Source: Triticum aestivum (Eukaryota > Streptophyta > Magnoliopsida > Poales > Poaceae). From it: a stretch of DNA of 64,000 nucleotides. Numbering within the stretch: position 1 is the first letter of the stretch; the number at the start of each line of letters is the position of its first letter. Shown in pieces: positions 1 through 10,867 of this stretch. Both the position numbers and the translations under genes were made by a program. The notes beneath the pieces are model-generated. The model worked only from the letters and a program-made list of their open reading frames with translations, was not told where the DNA came from and made no database searches. The DNA lies in assembly GCF_018294505.1 (NCBI RefSeq), contig NC_057813.1, forward strand, positions 317,959,191 to 318,023,190, given 5' to 3'.

Positions 1-123
1 CTCGATAACGTAAGGACCTTCCCATCTAGAGAGAAGTTTTCCTGCAAAAAAATTTAAACAAGAATTGTATAGCAAAACTTAATCACCTACATTAAACTCA
101 TGCTTTTGTATCCTTTTGTCGTG

Positions 124-720
124 TCATCTTTTTACTTTTTCTCTAAACAGTTTTGCATTCTCATAGGCCTGGGTTCTCCATTCATCAAGTGAGCTAATGT
201 CAAATAGCCTCTTCTCACCGGCAAGTTTGAAGTCAAAATTGAGCTCTTTAATAGCCCAATATGCCTTGTGTTCTAGTTCGAGAGGTAAGTGGCATGCTTT
301 TCCATAAACCATTTTATATGGAGATATACCCATAGGGTTTTTATAAGTAGTTCTATAAGCCCATAATGCATCATCAAGTTTCTTAGACCAATTTTTTCCG
401 GATCTATTAACAGTGTTTTGCAAAATCAACTTTATTTCTCGGTTACTTAATTCTACTTGAGCACTAGACTGAGGATGATATGGAGATGCAATTCTATGGT
501 TAACATCATATTTAGCAAGCAATTTATGGAAAGCACCACGAATAAAGTATGAACCACCATCGGTAATTAAATATCTAGGGACTCCAAACCTCGGGAAAAT
601 AACTTTTTTATATGTAGTTCTATAGGACCATAATGCATCATCAAGTTTCTTGGACCAATTCTTTCTAGATCTATTAACAGCCTTTTGCAAAATTAATTTA
701 ATTTCTCTATTACTCAATTC
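124..720 (-). pseudogene. Athila integrase fragment with internal out-of-order duplication
   Basis: The minus-strand reading holds the C-terminal half of a retroviral-type integrase, which would join element cDNA to the chromosome. The second catalytic Asp lies in LITDGGS and the Glu in [11 protein letters not shown], followed by the conserved stretch after the catalytic core. The segment [12 protein letters not shown]...YRTTYK is present twice: once in its normal place (about 335-457) and once upstream of LITDGGS (about 600-720), where it does not belong. The copies differ at many positions, so this joins two different element copies rather than being a recent tandem duplication. The first catalytic Asp and the zinc-binding domain are missing. 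The open frame continues into foreign DNA beyond 721, which is accidental. Confidence 0.85.
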
Positions 721-740
721 CCCTTTCCTAGTCCTAGAAG

Positions 741-1696
741 AGGTTGAATGCGGGGTGGCGACGACCCGCTTAAACCTCGAGCGCGAGTTTGAGGAGAGGC
801 TGGGGTTGATCCGGGTCGAGGCTGAAGGCAGGACCGCCGCCCTGAGGGCCAAGCTGGAGGAAGTGACGCAGCGGGCCGATGCTTCCCAGGCCGCCCTTGG
901 CGTGGCGCAGGAGGAGCTGACTACCTCCCGCACCGAGGCGCTTCTTCTACGCCAACGGGTGGATGAGGCTGAGGCCATTGTGCGGTAGAACGAGGACGAG
1001 ATACGCCAGCGGCGGATCCTGGAGCACGAGCACGGCCCCATGCTCACCACGCTCCGGGAGAGAGCCAACACAGCCTTGGGTAACATCTGCGAGGCGGCCG
1101 TTGACGAACCCCACGCAGTCAACTATGCTGGCAATCTTCAGTTCTTCACCGACATGGTGACGCAGCTGGAGGCGCGGTCGGTCGGAGCCAACAGGCTGGT
1201 GGAGGAGAGGAGCCGCGCCCTGCTCGGGCGCGCCTTTTCTCGTGTCTTCAGCTACCTTCGGAACATGGACCCCAACTTTGACTCCGACGCCGCCATCGCC
1301 CCAGTACCCCAGGCCGTCCGGGGCGACCTGGCGCGCTGGGTGGAAGACATCGTGGATGCCCTTGTCAGGGCCTTCGCTTCTGATAACGACGGCGTGGTCG
1401 TGGCTGCTGATGGAGGCGACGTGGTGAACGGCCCTAACGCCGCTGATGGCGATGCGGAGAGCGACGGCAAGGCCAGGACGCCAGCGATGATTCAGGAGGT
1501 GCCCGTGAGGATGCATTGGGGGATTTATCCGACTGACCGCGTGTTGTCCCTACTTCCTTACCCTGCGCAGATAGAGTTCAGGCCTTGCCCTGAAGGTTGT
1601 AAGAGCATTTTGGGAGGGGGAGCCCCTCATGTAAAAACTTCCATTCAGCGTATTAGTAGATGCAATATCACCCGTACGCCTGCGCCAAGCGGCTGA
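741..1696 (+). pseudogene. Remnant of antisense coiled-coil ORF of the Tat-type element
   Basis: The plus-strand reading is antisense to the element. It gives a charged, Leu/Ala/Glu-rich sequence typical of a coiled coil (about 741-985), a TAG at 986-988, and then an open stretch to about 1475 with [11 protein letters not shown] and RVFSYLRNMDPNFD. The second part aligns by eye with the C-terminal half of the antisense coiled-coil protein at 24886-25941 (RVFTHVYLRDPNVD). Codon-level resemblance between two separate elements supports a once-functional antisense gene rather than chance. No start codon, promoter or upstream exon survives. Its role is unknown; additional ORFs in antisense orientation are known from Tat-lineage elements such as Retand and Grande. 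Confidence 0.65.
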
Positions 1697-2430
1697 CTTT
1701 GGGACGAGCTGGCTGGCTTGTTTACCTTCGACCCGCGTGGGCCTCGAGTTAGCATGCGGAGGGCTGTGGTGTCTCGAGCGTCTCCTGAGTGAGACCATCG
1801 AACCTGTAATGGAAACCTCCTGAGAGAATGCGGCGACATCAGTCTCGGCTGCGCGCAAGCTAGGCCTGGCCCGGCTCGCGAGGGGCTCACGAGGGGAGGC
1901 AGTTGAGGCAAAGTGGTAACCAGAACGCGAGAGATTGCTCGAACGAGATTAAACACCCCTTCCCCGAATACATGCAAATCTTCGAGCTCAAATTCAACTT
2001 AAATCTAATGGGGAAAACGACAGCCACGGGAAAAGCAATAAAAGCAGAAAAAAGGCCGCGTCCGGCACCTAGTCTAGTCTTGGACGTCTTCTCACCAGCG
2101 CAGAGCTAAGTGCTGTCACTGGGCGTGGGAGGGAGCCCCAGGGCCTGAGGCCGGCACCCCTGAGACTCTAGGGCGTGTACAGCCCCACTCATTACTACGT
2201 GAGAGTGTCACGGGGCGGCAAGCTTCACAGGCACTGGGCCTTCTTCACAGGTACCGGCCTTGCTTCATATCGCCAGGCGAGGGCCCCGCCTTGCGCCACA
2301 CTCTAGTGCCACCGACGACGACCGGAAACCAGGACGCCGCCGATGGGGTAGAGCGGTCGCCAGCGGTTCCCTCGACGACCACGGGTCCTCTGCCAGGGGC
2401 AGGCCCTGAGGCACCTCCCCAGCAGAGGGC
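1697..2430. other. Non-coding internal region of the truncated Tat-type element
   Basis: No gene is seen here. From about 2055 to 2250 the sequence parallels 13540-13760 of the complete Tat-type element, including the stretch around 'cccactcattactacgtgag' and the start of the unit that is tandemly repeated at 13694-13858. It therefore corresponds to the untranslated zone between integrase and the antisense gene. Here it is followed directly by gag leader sequence, which shows that all of pol has been deleted. Confidence 0.6.
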
Positions 2431-3420
2431 CTACCTCCTAAGGATGACTTGCTCTGAACGCCACGGTGGTGATGCCGGATCTTGGCCCCTCTCCTGCATC
2501 CCCCGGCGCCCTCCTCCTGAGGGGTTGGAAGCTGCGGGAGTGGGGCAGCCGCCCGCTGTGGCGGCCTGTACCTCCTGCGATCCATGGTTACCGCATGCCT
2601 GTTTCTGAGGAATTAGTGGTACCCGATAATTGCTGCTTCCCGCGTAGCCGACGGGGCCTTCCCAGGGCTCCTGGAAGAGCTCAGCTTCTGGTGCCTCGTC
2701 CGTCCAGCTCGGGCCGAGGAGCGAGCCTTGTTCGTCCTCATGCGCGTGCCCTTGGTCCATCATGTGGGGCACGTACTCTTCTAGGGCCGCCATCCCGAAG
2801 GCCGCGCCATAGCACTCCGCGTGCCACGCAGTTCTGCTTGAGGCGCCCGCCTGGGGGTGGTAGCGCGGTGGCCCACCGGGGCCGTGGGTTGTGGCAAGTC
2901 CTTCTTCGCTGGCCAGGGGCGGAGGCAGCGCTGCTGCTGGCCCGGTGCTGATGGCCTGGCCGGCATTAGGGTGGCCTTGGAGCCCACCTGGGGCTGCACG
3001 GGCGTGCGTGGAGCCTCCGTGCGGGCCACCCTGGACCTGAGGTGGGAGTTGGGTGCAGAAGGGGTGAGCCCCCGAGGCGGCGAAGCCCAGGAGCTCTGCC
3101 ACCCGCTCTAGCAGCACATCGCGACCGCCTTCCATCAACCTGCACTGCAGTAGCTCTCAGGCCACCGTGAGCGCGGCCCTCGAGTTCGCCTGCTCCCATC
3201 GGGTGTACGGCACCGTGGCCGCAGCATGGTGGGAGGCCCTCGCCGCCGACCGCGCCTGACGCGGCGTGAGAGCTATCGTTGCCTATCCGCGCCGCCCGCG
3301 GCCCGCAGCTCCCTGCGGACCGCGAGCTGCCTGGGGCATGGGGTTGCCCGGGGCGAGCGGCTCTGCGTGGGCGGGCTAGGCTGCCCAGGGATCAGGGCTG
3401 CCTGCCTGGTCGCCGGACAT
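2431..3420 (-). pseudogene. gag N-terminal remnant of the truncated Tat-type element
   Basis: On the minus strand an ATG at 3418-3420 lies about 50 bp inside the PBS, as in the element at 22166-31444, whose gag starts at 30463. The reading is interrupted by stops but contains DVLLERVAELLGFAASG, which matches in position and style the region DEWLARLTELVSAAGG of the gag of the other element. Downstream it is Gly/Pro/Ala-rich and low in complexity. The conserved gag core (the block ending in ANWFPMAL) is absent. I infer a decayed gag leader; the only evidence is position plus one aligned block. Confidence 0.5.
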
Positions 3421-3471
3421 GGTGATGATGATGCGACGGGGCGCGAAGCGGCAGAAGGTGGATTCCGGCTC

Positions 3472-3490
3472 ACCCCTACCTGGCGCGCCA
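3472..3490 (-). promoter_or_regulatory. Primer-binding site, tRNA-Arg type
   Basis: The plus strand reads acccctacctggcgcgcca, ending in CCA like a mature tRNA 3' end. From memory this equals the 3' end of plant tRNA-Arg(CCU). It sits two bases from the LTR, as a reverse-transcription primer site should. Near-identical sites occur at 18524-18542 and 30514-30532. Confidence 0.75.
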
Positions 3491-3492
3491 AA

Positions 3493-4410
3493 TGGGGGAT
3501 TTCGGGTTCTGGCAGACCCTCTAGATTCAAACACTGGGGTGCGCACGGAGATTACGCCCTCTACCTACCTGCACCTCACCGCCTCGCTAGGATCTAAGCT
3601 ATGAAAGGAACAACACAAGAGACACAGGGTTTATACTAGTTCGGGCCACCATTGTGGTGTAATACCCTACTCTAGTTTGTGGTGTGGTGGATTGCCTCTA
3701 GGGCTGATGATGAACAATACAAGGAAGAACAACCTCGCGAGGGTCTATTCTTGGCTGGTGCGATGAACTGCTCGGGGGAGTTCAGTCGCTCTCTCTCTGC
3801 TGGTTTCTAGATGATGATCTCTATCTTTCGATCCCCCTACCTCGTGGGTGGCTAGTCCTATTTATAGGAAAAGGCCCTGGGCCTCTTCCCAAATATTGAG
3901 CGGGAAGGGCGCCAACAATTGGCCATTTTGAAGGGGAACATCTAGTACACTTATCCTGACTAAAGTTGGTCCTCGCTTGTCAAAGGCTCTGGTGGTGACG
4001 CCAGCTTGGGCTCCACAATGACCTCCTTCCTGCCGTTGCGACGGTCTTGGTCTTGTTGCACCAAAACGGATGCCTTTGCTTGATGCTCTCGCTTGCGCTT
4101 GCTCCCTTTGCACCAAAGAGGAAAGGAGGACACTGCGCGGGCTGGCGCCCGCCTGGCGCCCTTGGTCGTCATGGCTTGAGTCATGGGCACCTCGTGAGGT
4201 ACCCCGCCTTGATCTCTCCGCTTCCTCGCGAGCCAGCCTAATGAGGCCGTGCCTGAGGAAGCTTCTTGTCGTCCACCCCACGAGGCTTGGACCCTCGCGA
4301 GGGTCTTAAGCTCATGCTGATGAAGATGGGCCATGCTGGGCCACCCCTTGAGCCACGCCACAGGCCGCAGGCAGGCAAGTCTGGGGACCCCCGTTCCCAG
4401 AACGCCGACA
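3493..4410 (-). repeat. LTR of the truncated Tat-type element
   Basis: The sequence runs from TGGGGGATTTC (a mutated TGTCGG start) to GCCGACA, 918 bp. It is homologous along its length to the four other LTRs at 10868, 18545, 22166 and 30535. On the minus strand it has a TATA box (CTATAAATAG, 3858-3867), which would drive element transcription leftwards. It also contains the palindrome CTCGCGAG at 3734 and 4294. Confidence 0.85.
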
Positions 4411-4429
4411 GAAGCAACACCAATGATGT

Positions 4430-5041
4430 CATCTTTACTAGGCAATTCTTTATCATGGGGTTGTCTACGAAATTTAGCAAAATTAAAATCATGAGACATA
4501 TCCCCTAAACCAACAGTAACAATATCGTTTTCGCAGTCTATCTTAGCATTAACAATATTCAAGAAGGTCTACCAAATATAGTGGGACAAAAGTCATCTTG
4601 TGGAGAACCAAGAACAAGAAAATCAGTAGGATATTTAATTTTCCCACACAAGACTTCAACATCTCTAACAATCCCAACCAGTGAAATAGTATCTCTATTA
4701 GCAAGATTAATAGTAACATCAATACCTTCTATTTCAGCTGGTGCGATATCATGCATAATTTCTTCGTATAAGGAATGAGGTATTGCGCTCGCACTAGCAC
4801 CCAAATCACATAAGCCATGATAACAATGATCTCCTATTTTAACAGAAACAACAAGCATGCCAACAACAGGTCTATGTTTATTTTTAGTATCGGGTCTAGC
4901 AATTCTCGCAACTACATCACAAAAGTAAATAACATGCCCATCAATACTATCGACTAAGAGATCCTTAACCATAGAAATACTAGGTTCAACTTTAATTTTC
5001 TCATAGGGTGTAGGTGTTCTAGAATTCCTCTTACGAACCAC
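4430..5041 (-). pseudogene. Athila aspartic protease domain
   Basis: The minus-strand reading contains the retropepsin-like active site DLGASASAIP and continues through IFGRPS at the domain end. It would process the gag-pol polyprotein. The catalytic Asp is present in a D-L-G form, which is usual in Athila. Near 4560 a one-base loss shifts the frame, after which a further Athila linker (NIVNAKIDCEND) continues to about 4430, where the foreign Tat-type element begins. Upstream it connects, again by a frame change, with the gag-protease linker at 5060-5466. Confidence 0.8.
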
Positions 5042-5059
5042 AGTTGAAGCTTTAGCATG

Positions 5060-5979
5060 ATCCTTTATACTATCTGGGAAAGGTGGTTTATCAATATAAG
5101 CGGCAGGAACAATAGGATCAACATTATGAGTGATAGTATTTTCTTCAACTTTAATAGGTTCTACTACTTTTACTTCAATGGGAGGATGATATTTAAACCA
5201 CTTCTCCTTAGGGAGATCAACATGAGTGCAAATGATTCACAGAAAGAAGCTACTATCTCAGAGTCAAGTCCATATTTAGTCCTAAATTCATGAAAAGCAT
5301 CAGTATCCATAAAAGATTTAACACAATCAAACTTAGGTGTTATACCTGACTCCTTACCTTCGCCGAGTTCCCAATCTTCAGAGTTGCGTTTAATTCTTTC
5401 CAATAAATCCCATCTGAATTCAATAGTCTTCATCATAAAAGAACCGGTACAAGAAGTATCGAGCATGGAGCGATTATTGAGATAAAGTCGAGCATAATTT
5501 TTTTGAATAATAATTTATCTTGAGAGCTCATGATTGGGGCATGAATATAACATTGACTTAAGCCTCCCCCATGCTTGAGCGATACTTTCTCCTTCGCGAG
5601 GCCAAAACTTATATATATAATTATGATCATGATGGACCAGATGCATAGGATAAAACTTATGATGAAATTCCAGTTTCAATCGGTTGTAGTTCCATGATCC
5701 AATATCATCACATAGCATAAACCATGTCAATGCCTTTCCCTTCAAAGATAAAGGGAAGACCTTCTTCTTGATAACATCCTCGGGCATACCTGCAAGATTA
5801 AATAGTCCACAAACTTCATCCACATAGATTAGGTCCATATCGGGATGTAATGTTCCATCTCTTGTAAAAGGAATAGCTAGCAGTAGGTTCAGTAGGTTCA
5901 GTAGGTCGAGGGACAACTCTTTGCTCTTCTGGTCATGGTGAAGATACCCGAACAAGCCACTCAAAGGATTATTTTCCAT
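5060..5979 (-). pseudogene. Athila gag and gag-protease linker
   Basis: The minus-strand frame from 5979 begins MENNPLSGL and contains the gag core, including LKGKALTWF and a block with YKFWPREGESIAQAW typical of plant retrotransposon gag. A TAA at 5515-5517 ends it. The reading continues after the stop in RSMLDTSCTGSFM and runs to KYGLDSEIVASF near 5250, followed by a frame change into the protease linker. Gag would form the cytoplasmic particle that packages element RNA. The breaks make this copy unable to produce a full polyprotein. A repeated 'gtaggttca' expansion near 5883-5905 lengthens a Leu-rich patch. Confidence 0.75.
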
Positions 5980-6054
5980 AGTACCAAGTGAGAGTAAATT
6001 TCAGCACACTATATAAAATATTCCTTACCAAATTCCACCTACCAAAGGCGCTTC

Positions 6055-6074
6055 ACTCCCCGGCAATGGCACCA
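6055..6074 (-). promoter_or_regulatory. Primer-binding site, tRNA-Asp-like
   Basis: The plus strand reads actccccggcaatggcacca, ending in CCA. It lies 11 bases from the LTR at 6086. From memory Athila elements use tRNA-Asp, whose 3' end differs from this by one or two bases. Confidence 0.65.
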
Positions 6075-6085
6075 GAAAAGAGTCT

Positions 6086-7645
6086 TGATGACCCACAAGT
6101 ATAGGGGGTCTATCATAGTCCTTTCGATAAGTAAGAGTGTCGAACCCAACGAGGAGCAGAAGGAAATGACAAGCGGTTTTCAGTAAGGTATTCTCTGCAA
6201 GCACTGAAATTATCGGTAACATATAGTTTCGTGATAAGGTAATTCGTAACGGGTAACAAGTAACAAAAGTAAAAAAAGGTGCAACAAGGTGGCCCAATCC
6301 TTTTTATAGCAAAGGACAATCCTGGACAAACTCTTATATAAAGCAAAGCGCTCCCGAGGACACATGGGAATTATCGTCAAGCCAGTTTTCATCATGCTCA
6401 TATGATTCGCGTTCGTTACTTTGATAATTTGATATGTGGGTGGACCAGTGCTTGGGTACTGCCCTTCCTTGGACAAGCATCCCAGTTATGATTAACCCCT
6501 CTCGCAAGCATCCGCAATTACGAAAGAATATTTAAGGTAAACCTAACCATAGCATGAAACATATGGATCCAAATCAGCCCCTTACGAAGCAACGCATAAA
6601 CTAGGGTTTAAGGTTCTGTCACTCTAGCAACCCATCATCTACTTATTGCTTCCCAATGCCTTCCCCTAGGCCCAAATAATGTCGAAGTGTCATGTAGTTG
6701 ACGTTCACATAACACCACTATAGGAAAGACAACATACATCTCATCAAAATATCAAACGAATACCAAATTCACATGACTACTTATAACAAGACTTCTCCCA
6801 TGTCCTCAGGAACAAACGTAACTACTCACAAATAATATTCATGTTCATAATTAGAGGGGTATTAATATGCATAAAGGATATGAACATATGATCTTCCACC
6901 GAATAACCAACTAGCATCAACTACAAGGAGTAATCAACACTACTAGCAACCCACAGGTACCAATCTGAGGTTTTGAGACAAAGATCGGATACAAGATATG
7001 AACTAGGGTTTGAGAGGAGATGGTGCTGGTGAATTTTTTGATGGATATTGACCCTATCTCGATGAGAGGATCGATGGTGATGACAATTGCGGCGATTTCC
7101 CCCTCCCGGAGGGATGTTTCCCCGATAGAACAGCTCCATCGGAGCCCTAGATTGGTTCCGCCAAGGTTCCGCCTTGAGACGGCGGCGCTTCATCCCAAAA
7201 GCTTCCTTATGATTTTTTCCAGGGCAAAAGACACCATATACCAGAAGATGGGCATCGGGGGCTGCCAGGTGGCCCACGAGGCAGGGGGCGCGCCCAGGGG
7301 GTAGGGCGCGCCCTCCACCCTCGTGAACAGTGGGTGGACCCCCTTTGTTGCTTTCTTCGCCCAATATTTTTAATATATTCCAAAACTGACTTTTGTGGAG
7401 TTTCGGGAATTTTGGAGTTGTGCAGAATAGGTCTCTAATATTTTCTCCTTTTCCAGCCCAGAATTCCAGCTGCCGGCATTCTCCCTCTTCATGTAAACCT
7501 TGTAAAATAAGAGAGAAAGGGCATAAGTATTGTGACATAATGTGTAATAACAGCCCATAATGCAATAAATATTGATATAAAAGCATGATGCAAAATGGAC
7601 ATATCAGGCAGAAGTGGTATTGTTTAGTGTTGAGGGAAGGCATCA
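6086..7645 (-). repeat. 5' LTR of the Athila-type element
   Basis: The LTR begins TGATGACCC at 6086 beside the PBS and ends GGCATCA at 7645, 1560 bp, with matching inverted ends. TGGGG follows and would be the target duplication; the other copy is off the window. A diverged partial relative lies at 8909-9511. Several short open frames here are chance readings. Confidence 0.75.
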
Positions 7646-8908
7646 TGGGGTCTTGCACCTTTTCTAAGGCCATGCGCCCATCAGAGTGCATCCTAAGTGG
7701 AATGCCCCAGGTTCAAATAGATCAGACAGACTTAGTGACTAGTAGCTTCCATGTGCGGCCACTGGCTATATGGGCTCTGGCTTAGTTGATCAGTTGTTAG
7801 AACCCTTACCCAGACAGTGTCGACAGATGTAGCATATGTAGGTGGGATGTGGCCGTCAGGTGGTTAAGGCAACCTCTTCTGAAAGACTTCATCTCAACCT
7901 TTGGATTGGGTCCAGTGAGTAAAGCGTACTAAACTCTATAGAGTATTAAAACTAACCATGATTAGCCGTGCCCCCGGTTATGGGCAAATTTGAGCCACTA
8001 TGCCATTATAGTTGTTGGATGATATTGAGAGATGTGACACTTAATAAATTTGTGGGAAACTTAATAATGGGTAGGTTGAAGTTGGACTTGCCAATTCAAC
8101 CTTGTGTATTTAATTGTAGCAACAAAAGCAAATTAAAATTGACTATTAGGTAGTTATGAGGACAAAATCAGCTTTCTGCAAAAATTAACCCTCAAGACTT
8201 CCTTTGGTTATATTATGCATATACATGTAGGTCTACTTTATTATTACTCTTGTGTAACTTGCCGATACATTCAATGTATTGACCTATACGGCTGCAACGT
8301 CTCATGTTGTAGGATATTCAGATGAGGAGTAAGGTACCGTTAGGGCCGCGAGTCTGCACTCATCATCGCCAGTGGGCTATGATGGGACTCATCGTTATTT
8401 TATGCTACTTTTCCGATGTTTGATTGAATTAAGCTAGCCATGTGCTATGCAGATTGTTTTACTGTATACATTCTGGATCATACGTTGTAGTAAATGTTGG
8501 ACTTGCTATTCTGGTATTCATCTATACTGTGTGCGCTAGCGAGTTCTATCTAGGGACTAGCACGGTAAGCACAGAGACTCAAATCCTTCGAGGTTTGGTC
8601 GTTACATAGATAAAATGAATTCAAATTTAGTCCATATTGTAGCCAGTAGTATATAGATTTGGAATGCACTAAAATGTTCATTTGAGAAGGTTACATGCAT
8701 TATACACCTAGCAAAATATTTAAATGGAACATAACGTGGATTCAAAGTTTTGAATGTCATTTGTAGTAATTCATATATTAAAATGTGATGTGACTCTCTG
8801 TTGTGGTGTACGACTTAATTTATTTTATATTTTTTGGTTGAGGGAAGTGCGAACTGATTTTATACCGTACATGTAGCGTGTTCTCCCAAAATTTTAGCCC
8901 GCGTCATG
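7646..8908. other. Degenerate repeat DNA, possible LTR end at 8606
   Basis: I see no convincing gene. The stretch ending 'tttggtcgttaca' at 8606 looks like the 3' end of a gypsy-type LTR (its reverse complement starts TGTAACGACC), but no PBS follows and no start is clear. The rest is AT-rich with no frame longer than about 60 codons. Confidence 0.4.
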
Positions 8909-9511
8909 TGATAAGTAAGAGTGTTGAACCCAACGAGGAGTAGAAGGAATTCATAAGCGATTTCAGCAAGGCACTCTCTGCATGTGTTGTAAAGTAGTAG
9001 TACCAGATAATTTGTAGCAAGATAACTGATAGCAAGTAACAAGTAACCAAAGTATCAAGCTGTAGCAATGTAGCCCAATCCCTTTATTGCAAAGGATAAG
9101 CCAAGAGTCCTTATATTGAGCAAAGCATTCTCGAGGACACATGGGAATCTCATCTAGTTAATTTCATCATGATTCATTAATTCATGTTCACTACTTTGAT
9201 AAATTATTATGTGCGTGGACCGGTGCTAGGATGATGTTCTTACTTGAACAAGCAACCCACTTATGATTACCCCCTCTCCCAAGCATCCAGAACTACGAAG
9301 GAAGAATTAAGATAAATCTAACCTTAGCATGAAACACATGTATCCAAATCAGTGACTTACAAAATAGTGCATAAACCATGGTTTAAGCTTTTGTTACTCT
9401 TGCAATCCATCATCCATTTACCAATTCCACAATGCCTTCCCCTAGGCCCAAGCATGGTAATATGTCATGTAGTTGATGTTCACATGACACTACTAGAGGA
9501 AGAACAACATA
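8909..9511. repeat. Diverged fragment of a Sabrina-like Athila LTR
   Basis: This segment aligns collinearly by eye with 6123-6735 of the intact LTR, from 'gataagtaagagtgt' through 'gaggacacatgggaat' to 'aacaacata', with many substitutions and small indels. Both ends are missing. The right end stops just before the CACTA-type terminus at 9517, which fits interruption by that insertion. It is clearly older than the LTR at 6086. Confidence 0.8.
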
Positions 9512-9699
9512 ACACACACTACTACACGATGGTGCTAACGTGACACATGTATCAGAGACCAATCAACGAAACTGTGTGTGATGCATGAATCACAAATGGT
9601 ATGGTAATAAAACCGTCACCATAAGACGAATTGTGTGCGATGGCGGATCCATCAAATACAATTCATAAAAGAGTTGCATGTGCTATGTATGGCATACAA

Positions 9700-10115
9700 T
9701 TGATACATACAAACTGTTTGCGATGAGCCAAAGCAACAGAAACGGTTAGATAGATCAAGGTGTGTGTGATAGATGAAATACAGGTCACTCGGATGAATTG
9801 TTTGTGATGAGCAGAAACAACACAAATGATTACCCAGGACAAGATGTGTGCAATAGATGGCATACAAGTCACTCGAATGAACTGTTTGCGATGATCCAGC
9901 AGAACAGAAATGATTCGGCTTAACAAGATGTGTGTGATACCAGGCAAATAGGCAACTCGGATGAACTATTTGTGATGATAAAAAATAACACAAATGTTTA
10001 GAAGTAACAATGTGTGTGTGATACCAGGCAAACAGGTCACTTGGATGCACTGTTTGCGATGATAAAACATAACACAAATGATTCGGCGTAACAAGATGTG
10101 TGTGATACCCAACAA
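9700..10115. repeat. 84-bp tandem repeat, five units
   Basis: The core 'ctgtttgcgatga' and variants begin at 9714, 9798, 9882, 9966 and 10050, exactly 84 bases apart each time. Each unit also holds a second copy of a related motif (tgtgtgtgata). As 84 is a multiple of three, a 141-codon minus-strand frame stays open with a 28-residue period; I regard it as a by-product of the repeat and not a gene. Confidence 0.9.
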
Positions 10116-10467
10116 ATTGGTCAATAATCAGAATTGTGTAGTAACACAGACCGACTATAACACATATGTGTCCTACTAATAAGCACCTGACTCAGAAAAT
10201 GATTGCAGAAATTATTGTTTGTACTCATACATAATCAACCAAAAAACATAATAGTGACATTACATATCAGCAAGGTTCAGAAAACAACAAAATATAAATA
10301 GCTACTCATCGGCGTTGTTATGGGGCTGGCCTATTGGTGCAACGATGTTGAAATATTTTCTTTGCACTGATGCAAAGATCCTCTCTCATTAGGATCCAGA
10401 TTCGGGTCGGCGAGGACCATGTCCTTGAACATTTTATAGGCCCAGTCATTCGTCTGCTCCTGCTCCA

Positions 10468-10850
10468 TCACAGTAGCTCCGGCTCAGGAAAAATCTCACC
10501 CACGGCCAAACGCACGCGTGCGACATTGCCTTGATGGACATGTTCCAAGAAATCGTAAATTGCATAGGTATCAGCTGCATGTGCTGCCAGAGCTCTAGTG
10601 GACCCTAAGGAGGATGCTGCCCTTACCACGGGGAAATCCGCGTGTGCCGCCAACTCCAAGGCATCGGTGGCCTCATCATCACATGACACCCTAGTCGTGT
10701 CCTCTACCGTGCGTCCGCTTACAAAACCTCGCGTGCCCCCAACAGATCTGTTCTAGCCTCCAATTCTTCCGCGCTTGCCTCCAAGGCTGCGGCACCCTCA
10801 TCAGCGCATACCATCGCTGCCGCCATGGGCTCTGATGCGTGTATGAGCTG
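10468..10850 (-). pseudogene. Unrecognised Ala-rich ORF remnant in the host element
   Basis: On the minus strand an ATG at about 10826 opens MAAAMVCADEGAAALEAS and meets a stop after roughly 36 codons. A second frame begins near 10689 (SCDDEATDALELAAHADFP) and runs to 10468, ending GEIFPEPELL. Composition is GC-rich and coding-like compared with the AT-rich flanks. I do not recognise the family. It is cut on its upstream side by the Tat element at 10868, so any 5' part would lie beyond 19435. Confidence 0.35.
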
Positions 10851-10867
10851 CGTCTCCCCGTGCCTTC

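Larger units (their letters stand above)
721..4410 (-). mobile_element. Truncated Tat-type gypsy element inserted in the Athila element
   Basis: At the right is an LTR (3493-4410) preceded on the internal side by a tRNA-Arg-like PBS (3472-3490). Then, moving left, come a gag N-terminal remnant, non-coding sequence shared with the element at 10868-19435, and a plus-strand coiled-coil ORF. The left LTR, all of pol and most of gag are missing. The left junction with Athila integrase at 720/721 shows no LTR end, so a deletion removed the 3' LTR together with neighbouring Athila sequence. GAAGC follows the right LTR and would be the target duplication, but its partner is lost. LTR and PBS place it in the same family group as the elements at 10868 and 22166. 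Confidence 0.8.
1..7645 (-). mobile_element. Athila-type (Sabrina-like) Ty3/gypsy retrotransposon, broken and interrupted
   Basis: Read on the minus strand the order is LTR (6086-7645), a PBS resembling tRNA-Asp (6055-6074), gag, protease, then after a foreign insertion (721-4410) the integrase at 124-720. The element runs off the left edge, so its 3' LTR is not in the window. The protease signature DLGAS and the integrase tail with [15 protein letters not shown] are typical of the plant Athila lineage. The LTR begins TGATGACCC and ends CATCA, a perfect short inverted repeat. Reverse transcriptase and RNase H are absent, so a deletion accompanied or followed the nested insertion. The Sabrina-like label is from memory of Triticeae repeats; the Athila lineage call is stronger. 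Confidence 0.85.
9517..10867. mobile_element. Probable DNA-transposon end (CACTA-like) with subterminal repeats
   Basis: The boundary with the LTR fragment reads CACTACTACACG, a plausible CACTA terminus. It is followed by a dense array of short motifs of the type tgtgtgtgat and tttgcgatga, as expected of subterminal transposase-binding repeats. The same motifs recur on the far side of the Tat insertion (about 19625-19815), so both stretches belong to one host element. I could not find the matching right terminus, so superfamily and full extent are uncertain. Confidence 0.45.

Noticed and set aside
8285..8606. LTR relic as part of a complete element
   Set aside because: Only the ttaca end is recognisable; no PBS, partner LTR or internal domain is found.
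9652..10077. 141-codon minus-strand frame with Cys/His-rich 28-residue repeats
   Set aside because: It follows exactly the 84-bp tandem repeat (84 = 3 x 28); low complexity, no start context and no family resemblance.
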